A stretch of 26,661 nt of DNA from a virus. Below, one piece after another: positions 7,960 through 14,384 of this stretch; position 1 is the first letter of the stretch, and the number at the start of each line of letters is the position of its first letter. The notes beneath the pieces are model-generated. The model did not search any database. It was given only the letters and a program-made list of their open reading frames with translations, and was not told where the DNA came from. A program made the position numbers and the translations under genes. The stretch is from positions 1 through 26,661 of the IMG/VR virus record IMGVR_UViG_3300051212_000851; one strand, given 5' to 3'.

Positions 7960-8127
7960 ATGAAAACTTTAATTACATTTTTAGTCACTGCTTTATTAGC
8001 AGTAAATTTGGCTGCTTGTAGTAAAAAAGAAGAAGCCAAACCAGCTGAAGCAGCATCTCCTGCCGTCGCACCAGCACCCGCTGAAGCACCTAAGGCAGAA
8101 GAGCCCAAAGCAGAGGAAAAGAAGTAA
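7960..8127 (+). CDS. Small Ala/Pro/Glu-rich lipoprotein
   Basis: A 55-residue protein with a lipoprotein signal: MKTLITFLVTALLAVNLAAC, lipobox LAAC with Cys20 as the lipidation site. The mature part (SKKEEAKPAEAASPAV... ending KAEEKK) is disordered and charged, much like the mature part of the gene at 7545. The two look like paralogues, one soluble and one lipidated. Terminators lie on both sides, so it is probably transcribed alone. GGAG is 6 bases upstream of the ATG. Function unknown. Confidence 0.8.
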   Translation: MKTLITFLVTALLAVNLAACSKKEEAKPAEAASPAVAPAPAEAPKAEEPKAEEKK

Positions 8128-8131
8128 TAAT

Positions 8132-8152
8132 AGGGCCTTAGGGCCCTTTTTT
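8132..8152 (+). terminator. Intrinsic terminator after the small lipoprotein
   Basis: GGGCC (8133-8137) pairs with GGCCC (8142-8146) around TTAG, with a closing A-T pair, followed by a run of six T. Confidence 0.85.
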
Positions 8153-8160
8153 ATTAAATA
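8153..8160 (+). promoter_or_regulatory. Late-promoter-like ATTAAATA next to the iscA start
   Basis: The TAAATA core ends 5 bases before the ATG at 8166, and there is no ribosome site between. If active, the transcript would begin at or near the ATG. Confidence 0.35.
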
Positions 8161-8165
8161 TTATT

Positions 8166-8492
8166 ATGATCACACTAACAGAAACTGCCGCAGAACGTGT
8201 TAAGTCCAACTTGGCTAAACGTGGTAGGGGTTTGGGCATACGTGTAGGAGTAAAAACTACAGGATGTAGTGGTCTAGCCTATGTATTAGAATATGTGGAT
8301 AACCCAACATTAACTAGAGATCAATTTGTCTATGATAGTTACGGTGTCAAAGTTTATGTAGATGGCAAAAGCCTTGTGTATGTTGATGGGTTAGAGATGG
8401 ATTGGGTCAAGCAAGGGCTCAACGAAGGATTTGAATTTCGCAATCCTAACGAGAAAAATCGTTGTGGATGCGGAGAAAGTTTTAATGTCTAA
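8166..8492 (+). CDS. iscA: IscA/HesB A-type Fe-S carrier
   Basis: A 108-residue A-type carrier of normal length. The three family cysteines are present: Cys34 in TTGCSG and Cys100/Cys102 in RCGCGESF. The central LEYVDNP and [18 protein letters not shown] segments also match the fold. A-type carriers hold and deliver Fe-S clusters or iron to client proteins. HesB/IscA genes are known in T4-like cyanophages and pelagiphages. It lies 0.7 kb from the phage iscU but is separated by terminators, so it is not in the same transcript. The ATG has no visible Shine-Dalgarno. The next gene overlaps by 8 bases. Confidence 0.93.
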   Translation: MITLTETAAERVKSNLAKRGRGLGIRVGVKTTGCSGLAYVLEYVDNPTLTRDQFVYDSYGVKVYVDGKSLVYVDGLEMDWVKQGLNEGFEFRNPNEKNRCGCGESFNV

Positions 8493-8823
8493 ACACTGGA
8501 GTATACTAGATACTAAAACTTGGATAGCCCATGTGGAAAATCGTATTGAAGATATGGATTATTATCTCAATCAAACCGTAAACTACTGCGAAGCCAACAA
8601 TATAATCAACAATGAAACAGTATTTACCCTAAGTTTTCTTACCATATTATGGGTAGCATATATGCGTGAGGAGCCCATAACACGCAGGGAGATTTTTGAG
8701 TTACTCTGTATTAAAGATTGGGAGAATTTACCCGATGCCCCCGTAGAATTAGGGGAAAAACTAGCAGATTTTGAACTCAAGGACATATTAGATCTGGTAA
8801 GTAAACAAATGCCAGCGTTATAA
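8485..8823 (+). CDS. Unknown protein coupled to IscA
   Basis: A 112-residue acidic, mostly helical protein starting [13 protein letters not shown]. This ATG is preferred over an in-frame upstream start at 8431 because it gives a modest 8-base overlap with iscA. A hydrophobic helix ([16 protein letters not shown]) is followed by [13 protein letters not shown], then a Leu/Asp-rich C-terminus. I recognise no family. Coupling to iscA could mean a joint role, but this is weak. Confidence 0.65.
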   Translation: MSKHWSILDTKTWIAHVENRIEDMDYYLNQTVNYCEANNIINNETVFTLSFLTILWVAYMREEPITRREIFELLCIKDWENLPDAPVELGEKLADFELKDILDLVSKQMPAL

Positions 8824-8833
8824 CCGCTTTTAG

Positions 8834-8862
8834 TTGACATTTCGTTACAGTTCCACTACAAT
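8834..8862 (+). promoter_or_regulatory. Strong sigma70 promoter (TTGACA-17-TACAAT)
   Basis: A perfect -35 at 8834-8839, a 17-base spacer and TACAAT at 8857-8862 lie 25 bases before the ATG at 8887. The host vegetative polymerase should use it, suggesting early expression. An AATAAATA overlaps at 8860-8867, so late transcription from the same place is also possible. Confidence 0.8.
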
Positions 8863-8886
8863 AAATAAAATACTATAGGAGGTACC

Positions 8887-9033
8887 ATGTACAAGTACAA
8901 ACTTTGGGTTCGTATCAATGAATATCAAACAGCACACACCATAGTCTATGCGGAAAATGACTATGCTGCCAAAATGCTGGGTGAAGCACAATATGGTGTG
9001 GGCAATGTATTGAACTATACAAGGGAAGACTAA
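8887..9033 (+). CDS. Small unknown protein
   Basis: A 48-residue protein (MYKYKLWVRINEYQTAHT, then VYAENDYAAKMLGEAQYG) with a beta-alpha-beta pattern typical of small phage proteins. An AGGAGG ribosome site is 5 bases upstream and a strong sigma70 promoter precedes it. Its stop overlaps the next ATG (TAATG), so the two are translated together. Function unknown. Confidence 0.75.
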   Translation: MYKYKLWVRINEYQTAHTIVYAENDYAAKMLGEAQYGVGNVLNYTRED

Positions 9034-9428
9034 TGAGTATGCATCTTGAAGGACCGTGGCTCAGTACTACAGGCAAGCGTAAGGGTAAAGTAAAATTCCG
9101 TAACGCTGATGAGGCACGTAAGGCAAGGGAACTTGAGGAAGATTGGAAAAATCTCCAAAAGAAGTGGGGCATAGAGCAGGAGCAACGTAAGCAAACTCGT
9201 GCTATGAAAACCCCTACATATCAGCCACCCAAACTGAACTATCGTGGAATTGATGCTCCACGTATTCCCAGCCTAAATAACGGTGTAGACAGTGCCAGTG
9301 CCACTAAGGCAGAGGCTAAGGTTTATACCGGCACTAAGATTAAAGGAATAGGGACCATGCATAAGAGTAATGCTGTGCCAATCTTCAGCGATGATGAGGC
9401 ACGAGATATTGCTCACATGCGTAGATAG
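9033..9428 (+). CDS. Unknown basic protein
   Basis: A 131-residue, Lys/Arg-rich protein. An N-terminal block (GPWLSTTGKRKGKVKFRNADEARKA) leads into a charged helix (ARELEEDWKNLQKKWGIEQEQRK), then a Pro/Tyr-rich linker and a C-terminal segment (SNAVPIFSDDEARDIAHMRR). Similar small proteins occur in T4-like marine phages, but no function is known to me. It is probably early, from the promoter at 8834. Confidence 0.75.
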   Translation: MSMHLEGPWLSTTGKRKGKVKFRNADEARKARELEEDWKNLQKKWGIEQEQRKQTRAMKTPTYQPPKLNYRGIDAPRIPSLNNGVDSASATKAEAKVYTGTKIKGIGTMHKSNAVPIFSDDEARDIAHMRR

Positions 9429-9459
9429 CCTTTAATTATCCAGCGTAAAGGAGAAAAAA

Positions 9460-9999
9460 ATGATACGCATTGTTAAAATGCTACTAGTTCTAATTGCCTT
9501 GATAGGTTTAGGATGGGTAGGTTATAAAGTAGTAATGTTTAAACTGGATGAAAACAAAGAGATCAATATCAAAATGAGTTCTTTGAAACATACTCCAGTT
9601 GAAAGTATGACTAGGCAGTTAGAGTGTCTTGCTCGTAATGTTTACCATGAAGCAGGTAGTGAGCCATTTGAAGGCAAAGTAGCAGTAGCACAGGTCACAT
9701 TGAACAGAGCCAACAGCGGCGTATTCCCATCAGACCTATGTAAAGTAGTTTACCAAAAAAACTTAGTCTATGAGAAAGTACTTTGCCAATTTAGTTGGTA
9801 TTGTACTAATCCTGCTCGAAATAAACCAGTTCATGCTGAAGCCTACAAAGAAAGCGAAAAGGTAGCTAGAATGGTCATGCTCGAAGGGTTCAAACTACCC
9901 AGTTTAACCGAAGCCATGTACTTCCATGCCAAATATGTAAATCCAGGATGGAAGCGTGAAAGAGTAGCAGTAATAGGTCAACATATTTTTTACAAGTAG
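9460..9999 (+). CDS. SleB/CwlJ-type cell wall hydrolase with N-terminal anchor
   Basis: A 179-residue protein. Residues ~5-27 form a membrane segment (signal-anchor). Residues ~54-179 match the SleB/CwlJ hydrolase_2 domain: LECLARNVYHEAGSEPFEGKV with probable catalytic Glu64, then VAQVTLNRANSGVFPSDLC, CQFSWYC, and YFHAKYVNPGW near the end. These enzymes cut the glycan strand of peptidoglycan. In a phage the likely role is lysis, with the anchor giving a SAR-like or periplasmic endolysin. The next gene encodes a small multi-pass membrane protein, as expected for a holin neighbour. AAGGAG precedes the ATG. Confidence 0.85.
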   Translation: MIRIVKMLLVLIALIGLGWVGYKVVMFKLDENKEINIKMSSLKHTPVESMTRQLECLARNVYHEAGSEPFEGKVAVAQVTLNRANSGVFPSDLCKVVYQKNLVYEKVLCQFSWYCTNPARNKPVHAEAYKESEKVARMVMLEGFKLPSLTEAMYFHAKYVNPGWKRERVAVIGQHIFYK

Positions 10000-10007
10000 G
10001 AATCTAA

Positions 10008-10325
10008 ATGGAAAAACTCAAACCAATTATCAATATCAAAGAACTTTTTGATAATTTAGCCGAAAATATTGGGCATCTTAGTGCCGAAACATTGGCTTGG
10101 ATAGCCGTAGTTCTTATCCATATGGCCACAGTACCTACTCTAATTGCAATACTAACTGGATTGACCGAAAAGATGCCTCCAGTAGATTTGGTTGGCCTAG
10201 TTTGGTTAGGCCTGTTCATGTTCTTTCTCCGAAGTGTGATTGCTAGGGATTTACTCAATATCATTACAATTGGGTTTGGTTTCTTTATTCAAGCAACACT
10301 TATGGGATTGATCATTTTTAAATAA
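10008..10325 (+). CDS. Multi-pass membrane protein, holin candidate
   Basis: A 105-residue hydrophobic protein with about three membrane helices (roughly 27-50, 60-77 and 82-103), a charged N-terminus and a very short C-terminal tail. It follows the SleB-type hydrolase by 8 bases, with GTAGGA before the ATG. Size, topology and position fit a holin, but no diagnostic motif exists and marine T4-like phages carry many small membrane proteins of unknown role. Confidence 0.55.
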   Translation: MEKLKPIINIKELFDNLAENIGHLSAETLAWIAVVLIHMATVPTLIAILTGLTEKMPPVDLVGLVWLGLFMFFLRSVIARDLLNIITIGFGFFIQATLMGLIIFK

Positions 10326-10334
10326 CCAAAATCA

Positions 10335-10363
10335 CTGACAGCTCATATGAACGGTTGTATAAT
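10335..10363 (+). promoter_or_regulatory. Strong sigma70 promoter (CTGACA-17-TATAAT)
   Basis: CTGACA (10335-10340), a 17-base spacer and a consensus TATAAT (10358-10363) lie 43 bases before the ATG at 10407. It would drive the operon of small membrane and lipoproteins. Confidence 0.8.
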
Positions 10364-10406
10364 ATGAACTGTAGTAAATGTTTTCAACCCACACACGGAG
10401 TATGTA

Positions 10407-10535
10407 ATGACTAAGTTTTTGGTAGGATTTGTTTCAGGCATTGTAGTAGCCACAATTGGTTTTAGCGGTGTAGCCAGTCTTGGTGACAAAGGCGTGGATA
10501 AGATTAAGGAAGTATCACGTGAGGCCGCAAAATGA
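10407..10535 (+). CDS. Small single-pass membrane protein
   Basis: A 42-residue protein with one hydrophobic helix (LVGFVSGIVVATIGFSGVASL) and a charged C-terminus (KGVDKIKEVSREAAK). An ATG five bases earlier is followed at once by a stop, so 10407 is chosen; CGGAG lies upstream. The stop overlaps the next ATG (ATGA). Function unknown; an accessory to the lipoproteins that follow is possible. Confidence 0.7.
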   Translation: MTKFLVGFVSGIVVATIGFSGVASLGDKGVDKIKEVSREAAK

Positions 10536-10999
10536 AAAAATTACTATTAATTCCAGCATTTGCCGTTTTGGCTGCTTGTTCAGGCATGGAGAAAGTACCT
10601 GAGCGTAGTTCATACGCACAACCAAGTTGGTATGCCAAATGCGCCCAAGAAGGTCGTGAAGGTTGGTTTTGGATGGCCAAGGATTATGTCTATGCTTGTG
10701 GTGCTGGCGAGAGTATTTTTGCTCAGGCCGCAGAAGAACAGATGTATGCCATTGCCCTTAACAACTTTGCCAAACGTATTAATGGCCGTGTTAATAGCGA
10801 AACAAGCATTGAAATGACTGATAAGAAGCGTACAACTCGTACTAGTATCAGTTACAAGGTCAGTGACACTACTGTAGTAGATCATGTTCAAAAGGAACAA
10901 GGTCGTTTTACTATGGGAGGCAAGCATTATACTTTCGTACGATTAAAAATGCGTAAAGAAGTATTTGACCGTTTGATCCAAGAAAATCGTGACCGATGA
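10532..10999 (+). CDS. Lipoprotein, LPP20-like
   Basis: A 155-residue lipoprotein with signal MKKLLLIPAFAVLAAC (lipobox LAAC, Cys16). The mature part starts near SWYAKCAQEGREGWFW, has an alpha/beta pattern with AAEEQMYAIALNNFAKRI, and ends in VRLKMRKEVFDRLIQE. This is reminiscent of the LPP20/LpoB-type lipoprotein fold found in bacterial outer membranes. It belongs to an operon of envelope proteins under the promoter at 10335 and overlaps the next gene by four bases. The family call is weak, the lipidation signal strong. Confidence 0.75.
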   Translation: MKKLLLIPAFAVLAACSGMEKVPERSSYAQPSWYAKCAQEGREGWFWMAKDYVYACGAGESIFAQAAEEQMYAIALNNFAKRINGRVNSETSIEMTDKKRTTRTSISYKVSDTTVVDHVQKEQGRFTMGGKHYTFVRLKMRKEVFDRLIQENRDR

Positions 11000-11334
11000 G
11001 ATCTATTCAACTAGGCCTAGCAGTCTTAGGTGTAGTATATTTGGCAGGGTGCGCCAGTGCCCCTCCAAAGACAGCACGTCAATTCTGCTATACAAGCAAG
11101 GATATCACTGTCAAGAATGGTGAGCGAGTAGATAGTACCACACAGGTTCGTTGTAACGATGATCCTATTGAAACTATTCCTACAGCTCGTATGGGTATTA
11201 GCCCAAAATGTTTTGAGAATCCATATCGTCATCAACTGCCCAATGGGCGTATTGTACAAGGAATGAATTATGTTTGCCAAAAGCGGGATGGTAGTTGGGA
11301 AATTATTGACGGTCGCGGTATTAACAGTAGGTAG
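10996..11334 (+). CDS. Lipoprotein of unknown function
   Basis: A 112-residue lipoprotein with signal MRSIQLGLAVLGVVYLAGC (lipobox LAGC, Cys19). The mature part has four Cys (RQFCYTS, VRCNDD, PKCFENPY, YVCQKRDG), suggesting disulfides. The end (MNYVCQKRDGSWEIIDG) resembles the closing strand of Rickettsia 17-kDa-antigen-like domains. No ribosome site is evident; the start overlaps the upstream gene, so translation is probably coupled. Confidence 0.75.
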   Translation: MRSIQLGLAVLGVVYLAGCASAPPKTARQFCYTSKDITVKNGERVDSTTQVRCNDDPIETIPTARMGISPKCFENPYRHQLPNGRIVQGMNYVCQKRDGSWEIIDGRGINSR

Positions 11335-11668
11335 TACAGCTCACGCTCAAATAAGAATGAGCGAAAGTATGTACAAACTTTATAATGCCATTGTAAAAAT
11401 GACCGATGGGTTAACCACAGATGACAGGCGCAAATATGAACAGGCTGTTTATACGGCATTGGCAAATCTTGACAATGGTGAATTCGTTAGGTGGTACAGT
11501 GATGACAGTTATAATCACGGCATTGTTGAAGTTGTAGCCACTGCTAAGTTAAGTGGTCAAACATGTAGACGTATATATACTACTGTGATTACTGAAAAGT
11601 CTAAAACCGCTGAGGAACGTTGGGCTTGTTATAACGAAAGTACAAAGTTATGGGAGTTCTTCAAATAA
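11288..11668 (+). CDS. Secreted 17-kDa-antigen-like protein
   Basis: The ATG at 11288 gives a 126-residue protein with a good signal peptide (MVVGKLLTVAVLTVGSTAHA, then Q); an upstream non-ATG start at 11270 would extend it by only six residues. It overlaps the preceding gene by 47 bases in another frame. The mature C-terminal part (LSGQTCRRIYTTV followed by ERWACYNESTKLWEF) has the paired-Cys strand pattern of the 17-kDa surface antigen/outer-membrane lipoprotein fold, but it lacks a lipobox, so it is probably periplasmic. Role unknown. Confidence 0.7.
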   Translation: MVVGKLLTVAVLTVGSTAHAQIRMSESMYKLYNAIVKMTDGLTTDDRRKYEQAVYTALANLDNGEFVRWYSDDSYNHGIVEVVATAKLSGQTCRRIYTTVITEKSKTAEERWACYNESTKLWEFFK

Positions 11669-11671
11669 ATA
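11664..11671 (+). promoter_or_regulatory. Late-promoter-like AATAAATA next to a start codon
   Basis: The motif ends 4 bases before the ATG at 11676 and there is no ribosome site between, so a late transcript would be leaderless or nearly so. Confidence 0.4.
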
Positions 11672-11675
11672 CTTT

Positions 11676-13151
11676 ATGGTTCTAGCATTCTTAACATTTT
11701 TCACAGGGATAGCAATTTCAACAATTGCTATCTATTATTCAGTTCTCGGCCTCGCTAGTATATTCAGTGCGGCTGCTCTTAGTGTCATTATAATGGGCAC
11801 CGTATTAGAAATTAGTAAACTAGTCACTGCTTGGTGGCTTAAGGCTAATTGGTATAGAACACCTTGGACTCTAAAAGGCTATCTAACTATAGCAGTTATA
11901 ACACTAATGTTAATAACCAGTATGGGTATATTTGGTTATCTTAGTAAAGCACATAGTGATCAAAACCTAGTTGGTGGCGACGTACAGGCCAAGTTAAGCC
12001 TTATTGACGAAAAAATCAAAATAGCAAGAGAGAACATAGAGGGTAGTAGAGCACAATTAAAGCAAATGGATGCGGCTGTTGATCAAGTAATGAGTCGTAG
12101 CACTACAGAACAAGGTGCAGATCGTAGTAACCAAATACGTCGTAGTCAGGCCAAGGATAGAGAAAGACTATTCAAAGAGATTGAGGCAGAACAGCGTAAG
12201 ATCACAGCATTAAATGAAGAGGCGGCTCCAATACGGGCTGAAGTACGTAAGGTAGAAGCTGAAGTTGGTCCTATCAAATATATCGCTGCTCTAATCTACG
12301 GTGATAATCCAGATAATAATCTACTAGAGAAGGCTGTAGTTTGGGTAATTTTAACCATTGTATTTGTATTTGACCCATTGGCTGTATTATTATTATTAGC
12401 AAGTCAAATGAGTTTCCAATGGGCCTTTGCCGAACGTAAAGGTGATACTAGTATATTAGCCAAAATCAAAGAGGAAATGCGTCCTAAAGGTCCTGAAGAA
12501 ACGCCAAAAGAAGAACCCAAATACGAACCTGATGATGGGCCGTTAACTGACAAGCAAATTGAACAAATACAGGAAACTGCTCCTAAACCTGTTGAACCAA
12601 TAGTTAAACAAACTTATCTTCAAACCCCTGGTTACTTTTTCAAATGGAAACCTATGAAAGTAGATCCCATAAAGGAAGAGCCAAAACCAGAACCTGAGAT
12701 CGTATCAGCACCTTATCAAGTTTCAGAACCTATTGTAACAGTAGATTCTACTGAAGTAAAAGTTGATACTCCATCACAGGGCTTAGAACAAGAAGAAATT
12801 AAAAAAAATGTAGATAAAGTTTTTGAAACTCCACCAGTGGTTGCTATTCTTGATCCAGTACCTGTTCAGAATCAAGTAGCTAAACCAGAGGAAGATGAAT
12901 TAGATCTTTCAAAAAAAAAAGTAGCAGCTAATGAAGAAGAAAAAATAATTCTGGTGGATGAAGAAAATGATTATATCAACAAACTTAAAAAACGTGAAAA
13001 AAAATTGATGAAGGCTTGGAAAGATGCACATCCAGATGACACTATCAAACAACAACTTAAACTAAAAAAAATGGGTCTAATAGATCGTTTACCTTGGCAA
13101 GTTGATGAACTAGAAAAAATAAGAGCTCAAAATGAACTTAGGAAAAATTAA
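11676..13151 (+). CDS. Membrane protein with coiled coil and long acidic/Pro-rich tail
   Basis: A 491-residue protein. Membrane helices lie near residues 1-20, 24-50 and 67-90. A coiled-coil, charged segment (about 105-210, LIDEKIKIARENIEGSRAQL) precedes another helix (~218-243, WVILTIVFVFDPLAVLLLLAS). The remaining ~240 residues are hydrophilic and rich in Pro, Glu and Lys, ending in a Lys-rich helical part (KKREKKLMKAWKDAHPDD). Proteins with this N-terminal membrane/coiled-coil layout occur in T4-like marine phages as unknown membrane proteins. It overlaps the next gene by 20 bases, forming an operon with it and bS21. Confidence 0.75.
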   Translation: MVLAFLTFFTGIAISTIAIYYSVLGLASIFSAAALSVIIMGTVLEISKLVTAWWLKANWYRTPWTLKGYLTIAVITLMLITSMGIFGYLSKAHSDQNLVGGDVQAKLSLIDEKIKIARENIEGSRAQLKQMDAAVDQVMSRSTTEQGADRSNQIRRSQAKDRERLFKEIEAEQRKITALNEEAAPIRAEVRKVEAEVGPIKYIAALIYGDNPDNNLLEKAVVWVILTIVFVFDPLAVLLLLASQMSFQWAFAERKGDTSILAKIKEEMRPKGPEETPKEEPKYEPDDGPLTDKQIEQIQETAPKPVEPIVKQTYLQTPGYFFKWKPMKVDPIKEEPKPEPEIVSAPYQVSEPIVTVDSTEVKVDTPSQGLEQEEIKKNVDKVFETPPVVAILDPVPVQNQVAKPEEDELDLSKKKVAANEEEKIILVDEENDYINKLKKREKKLMKAWKDAHPDDTIKQQLKLKKMGLIDRLPWQVDELEKIRAQNELRKN

Positions 13152-13539
13152 TGTAATAACACCACCGGATAAAATGTTTAACCAAAGTCCCAGCATACTT
13201 TTGGTTAAACCAACAAATGAAACTAAAGAAGGATTTCAAAAATACATTTGCCAAATTATAGAAGAGCTTAATGTTTTTGTTTTCGATGAAAATGAAACTG
13301 ATATTGATTGGTTATTAAGCGTACATAATTATGCTGATGTTACTATTATTGATATAGACAATTGTGATCTTATTACAAGAAGTTTTGTAACCTTTATGAT
13401 ATCACAATCAGATACATACTATATTACAAAGGATGAACTGACTCCTTATAGTTTAATAAGTAATAGTAGAATATATGATTTAGATAGTATCCCATTTTTT
13501 AAGAGAACAGATATTTCAGAAGAAGGTGAAGATGAATAA
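13132..13539 (+). CDS. Unknown acidic protein
   Basis: A 135-residue protein with an alternating strand-helix pattern (PSILLVKPTNETKEGF, VFVFDENETDIDWLLS, VTIIDIDNCDLITRSFVTFM), like a small Rossmann-type or TIR/receiver-like fold, but no catalytic motif is recognised. It overlaps both neighbours (20 bases upstream, 8 bases with the bS21 gene), so it is translationally coupled within the operon. Confidence 0.7.
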   Translation: MNLGKINVITPPDKMFNQSPSILLVKPTNETKEGFQKYICQIIEELNVFVFDENETDIDWLLSVHNYADVTIIDIDNCDLITRSFVTFMISQSDTYYITKDELTPYSLISNSRIYDLDSIPFFKRTDISEEGEDE

Positions 13540-13759
13540 TTTTAATGGCAGAAAAGTAATTTTACGTGAAGATGAAGATATTAATAGAGCATTACGCAAG
13601 TTCAAAAAGAAAGTAGAGGATAGTGGTATATTGGATGATCTACGTAAAAAAGAATTTTTTGAAAAACCCACTACCGAACGCAAACGCAAACACGGTGCCG
13701 CAGTAAACAGATATAGAAAGAAATTAGAAAAAGAAAGATTACCAACTAAGCTTTACTAA
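13532..13759 (+). CDS. rpsU: Ribosomal protein bS21
   Basis: A 75-residue protein matching bS21 almost end to end: VILREDEDINRALRKFKKKVEDSG, then LRKKEFFEKPTTERKRKHGAAV, ending in PTKLY like cellular bS21 ending in RLY. The ATG at 13532 is chosen over a GTG at 13526 because AAGG sits 5 bases upstream. bS21 binds the 30S platform next to the anti-Shine-Dalgarno and helps initiation. Phage bS21 genes are known, including in pelagiphages, and may replace the host protein to favour phage mRNAs. The downstream gene appears to make a leaderless mRNA, and several others may, which makes this functionally interesting. Confidence 0.95.
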   Translation: MNNFNGRKVILREDEDINRALRKFKKKVEDSGILDDLRKKEFFEKPTTERKRKHGAAVNRYRKKLEKERLPTKLY

Positions 13760-13780
13760 TCTCTAAAACCCTAATATAAT
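13752..13780 (+). promoter_or_regulatory. Sigma70 promoter giving a leaderless mRNA
   Basis: TTTACT (13752-13757), a 17-base spacer and a consensus TATAAT (13775-13780) place the expected start of transcription at about 13786-13788, on the ATG at 13787. There is no ribosome site. Part of the promoter lies in the end of the bS21 gene. Confidence 0.7.
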
Positions 13781-13786
13781 ACACAC

Positions 13787-14317
13787 ATGGCTAAACACTT
13801 AATGGTTGATTTGGAGACCTTGGCGACCACACCTAATGCTGCTATACTCAGTATTGGTGCGGTGACCTTTGACCCAAACTCCTCAAATATATACAACGAT
13901 TTTTACTACAGAGTAGAACTAGAAAGCTTTGACGGATTGGATAGTTACATTGATGATGGTACTATTGAATGGTGGAGCAAACAAGATCCTGCTGTACAAG
14001 AAGAAGCATTTAATCCAGAAGGTAGAGTAGATGTTAGAGATGTATTAGAAGATTTCTACAAGTTCTGTATGGGTGCTACTCATTTTTGGAGTCATGGCAG
14101 CACATTTGATATCATCATTTTAGAACACTATTTTAGACAGTTGGGTAAACCATACCCTTGGAACTTTTGGCAGGTCAGAGACACACGTACATTGTTTGAT
14201 TTAGGCTATGATCCAGAAATGCCTCAGGCCAATAAACATCATGCTTTAGAAGATGCTGTTCGTCAGGCCATAGGAGTACAAAATATGTTTAAAAAACTGG
14301 GTAGAAAATTTGATTGA
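13787..14317 (+). CDS. DEDDh 3'-5' exonuclease, DexA/Rv2179c-like
   Basis: A 176-residue nuclease of the RNase-T/DexA superfamily. The metal ligands are visible: Asp8 and Glu10 (VDLET), Asp108 (STFDIIIL), and His151/Asp156 (HHALEDAVRQ), the last closely resembling the DexA C-terminal motif. WWSKQDP and FWSHG are typical of the Rv2179c-like/DUF5051 group, which includes exoribonucleases, so DNA or RNA as substrate cannot be settled. In T4-like phages DexA degrades DNA ends. The promoter at 13752 suggests a leaderless transcript. Confidence 0.85.
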   Translation: MAKHLMVDLETLATTPNAAILSIGAVTFDPNSSNIYNDFYYRVELESFDGLDSYIDDGTIEWWSKQDPAVQEEAFNPEGRVDVRDVLEDFYKFCMGATHFWSHGSTFDIIILEHYFRQLGKPYPWNFWQVRDTRTLFDLGYDPEMPQANKHHALEDAVRQAIGVQNMFKKLGRKFD

Positions 14318-14319
14318 TG

Positions 14320-14327
14320 TATAAATA
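14320..14327 (+). promoter_or_regulatory. Late promoter TATAAATA upstream of dnaK
   Basis: An exact T4-type late -10 sequence, 57 bases before the dnaK ATG. The expected leader matches that of hsp20. Confidence 0.7.
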
Positions 14328-14330
14328 CAT

Positions 14331-14384
14331 TTGGTGCTTTATATAAGACCATTTAATTCTTGCTTAATTTAAGGAGATAACAAT
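14331..14384 (+). promoter_or_regulatory. Structured 5' leader of dnaK, shared with hsp20
   Basis: A hairpin, GGT(g)CTT (14333-14339) with AAGACC (14345-14350), loop TATAT, precedes TTAATTCTTGCTTAA and an AAGGAG ribosome site. CTTA/TAAG and UCUU/AAGGA pairings could partly mask the ribosome site. The hsp20 leader at 16281 has the same layout and near-identical sequence around CTTGCTTAA and the ribosome site. An RNA-level control such as a thermosensor is an inference. Confidence 0.45.

Noticed and set aside
11270-11287. Upstream start for the 17-kDa-like secreted protein
   Set aside because: A TTG-type start would place charged residues before the signal peptide; the ATG at 11288 gives a cleaner one.
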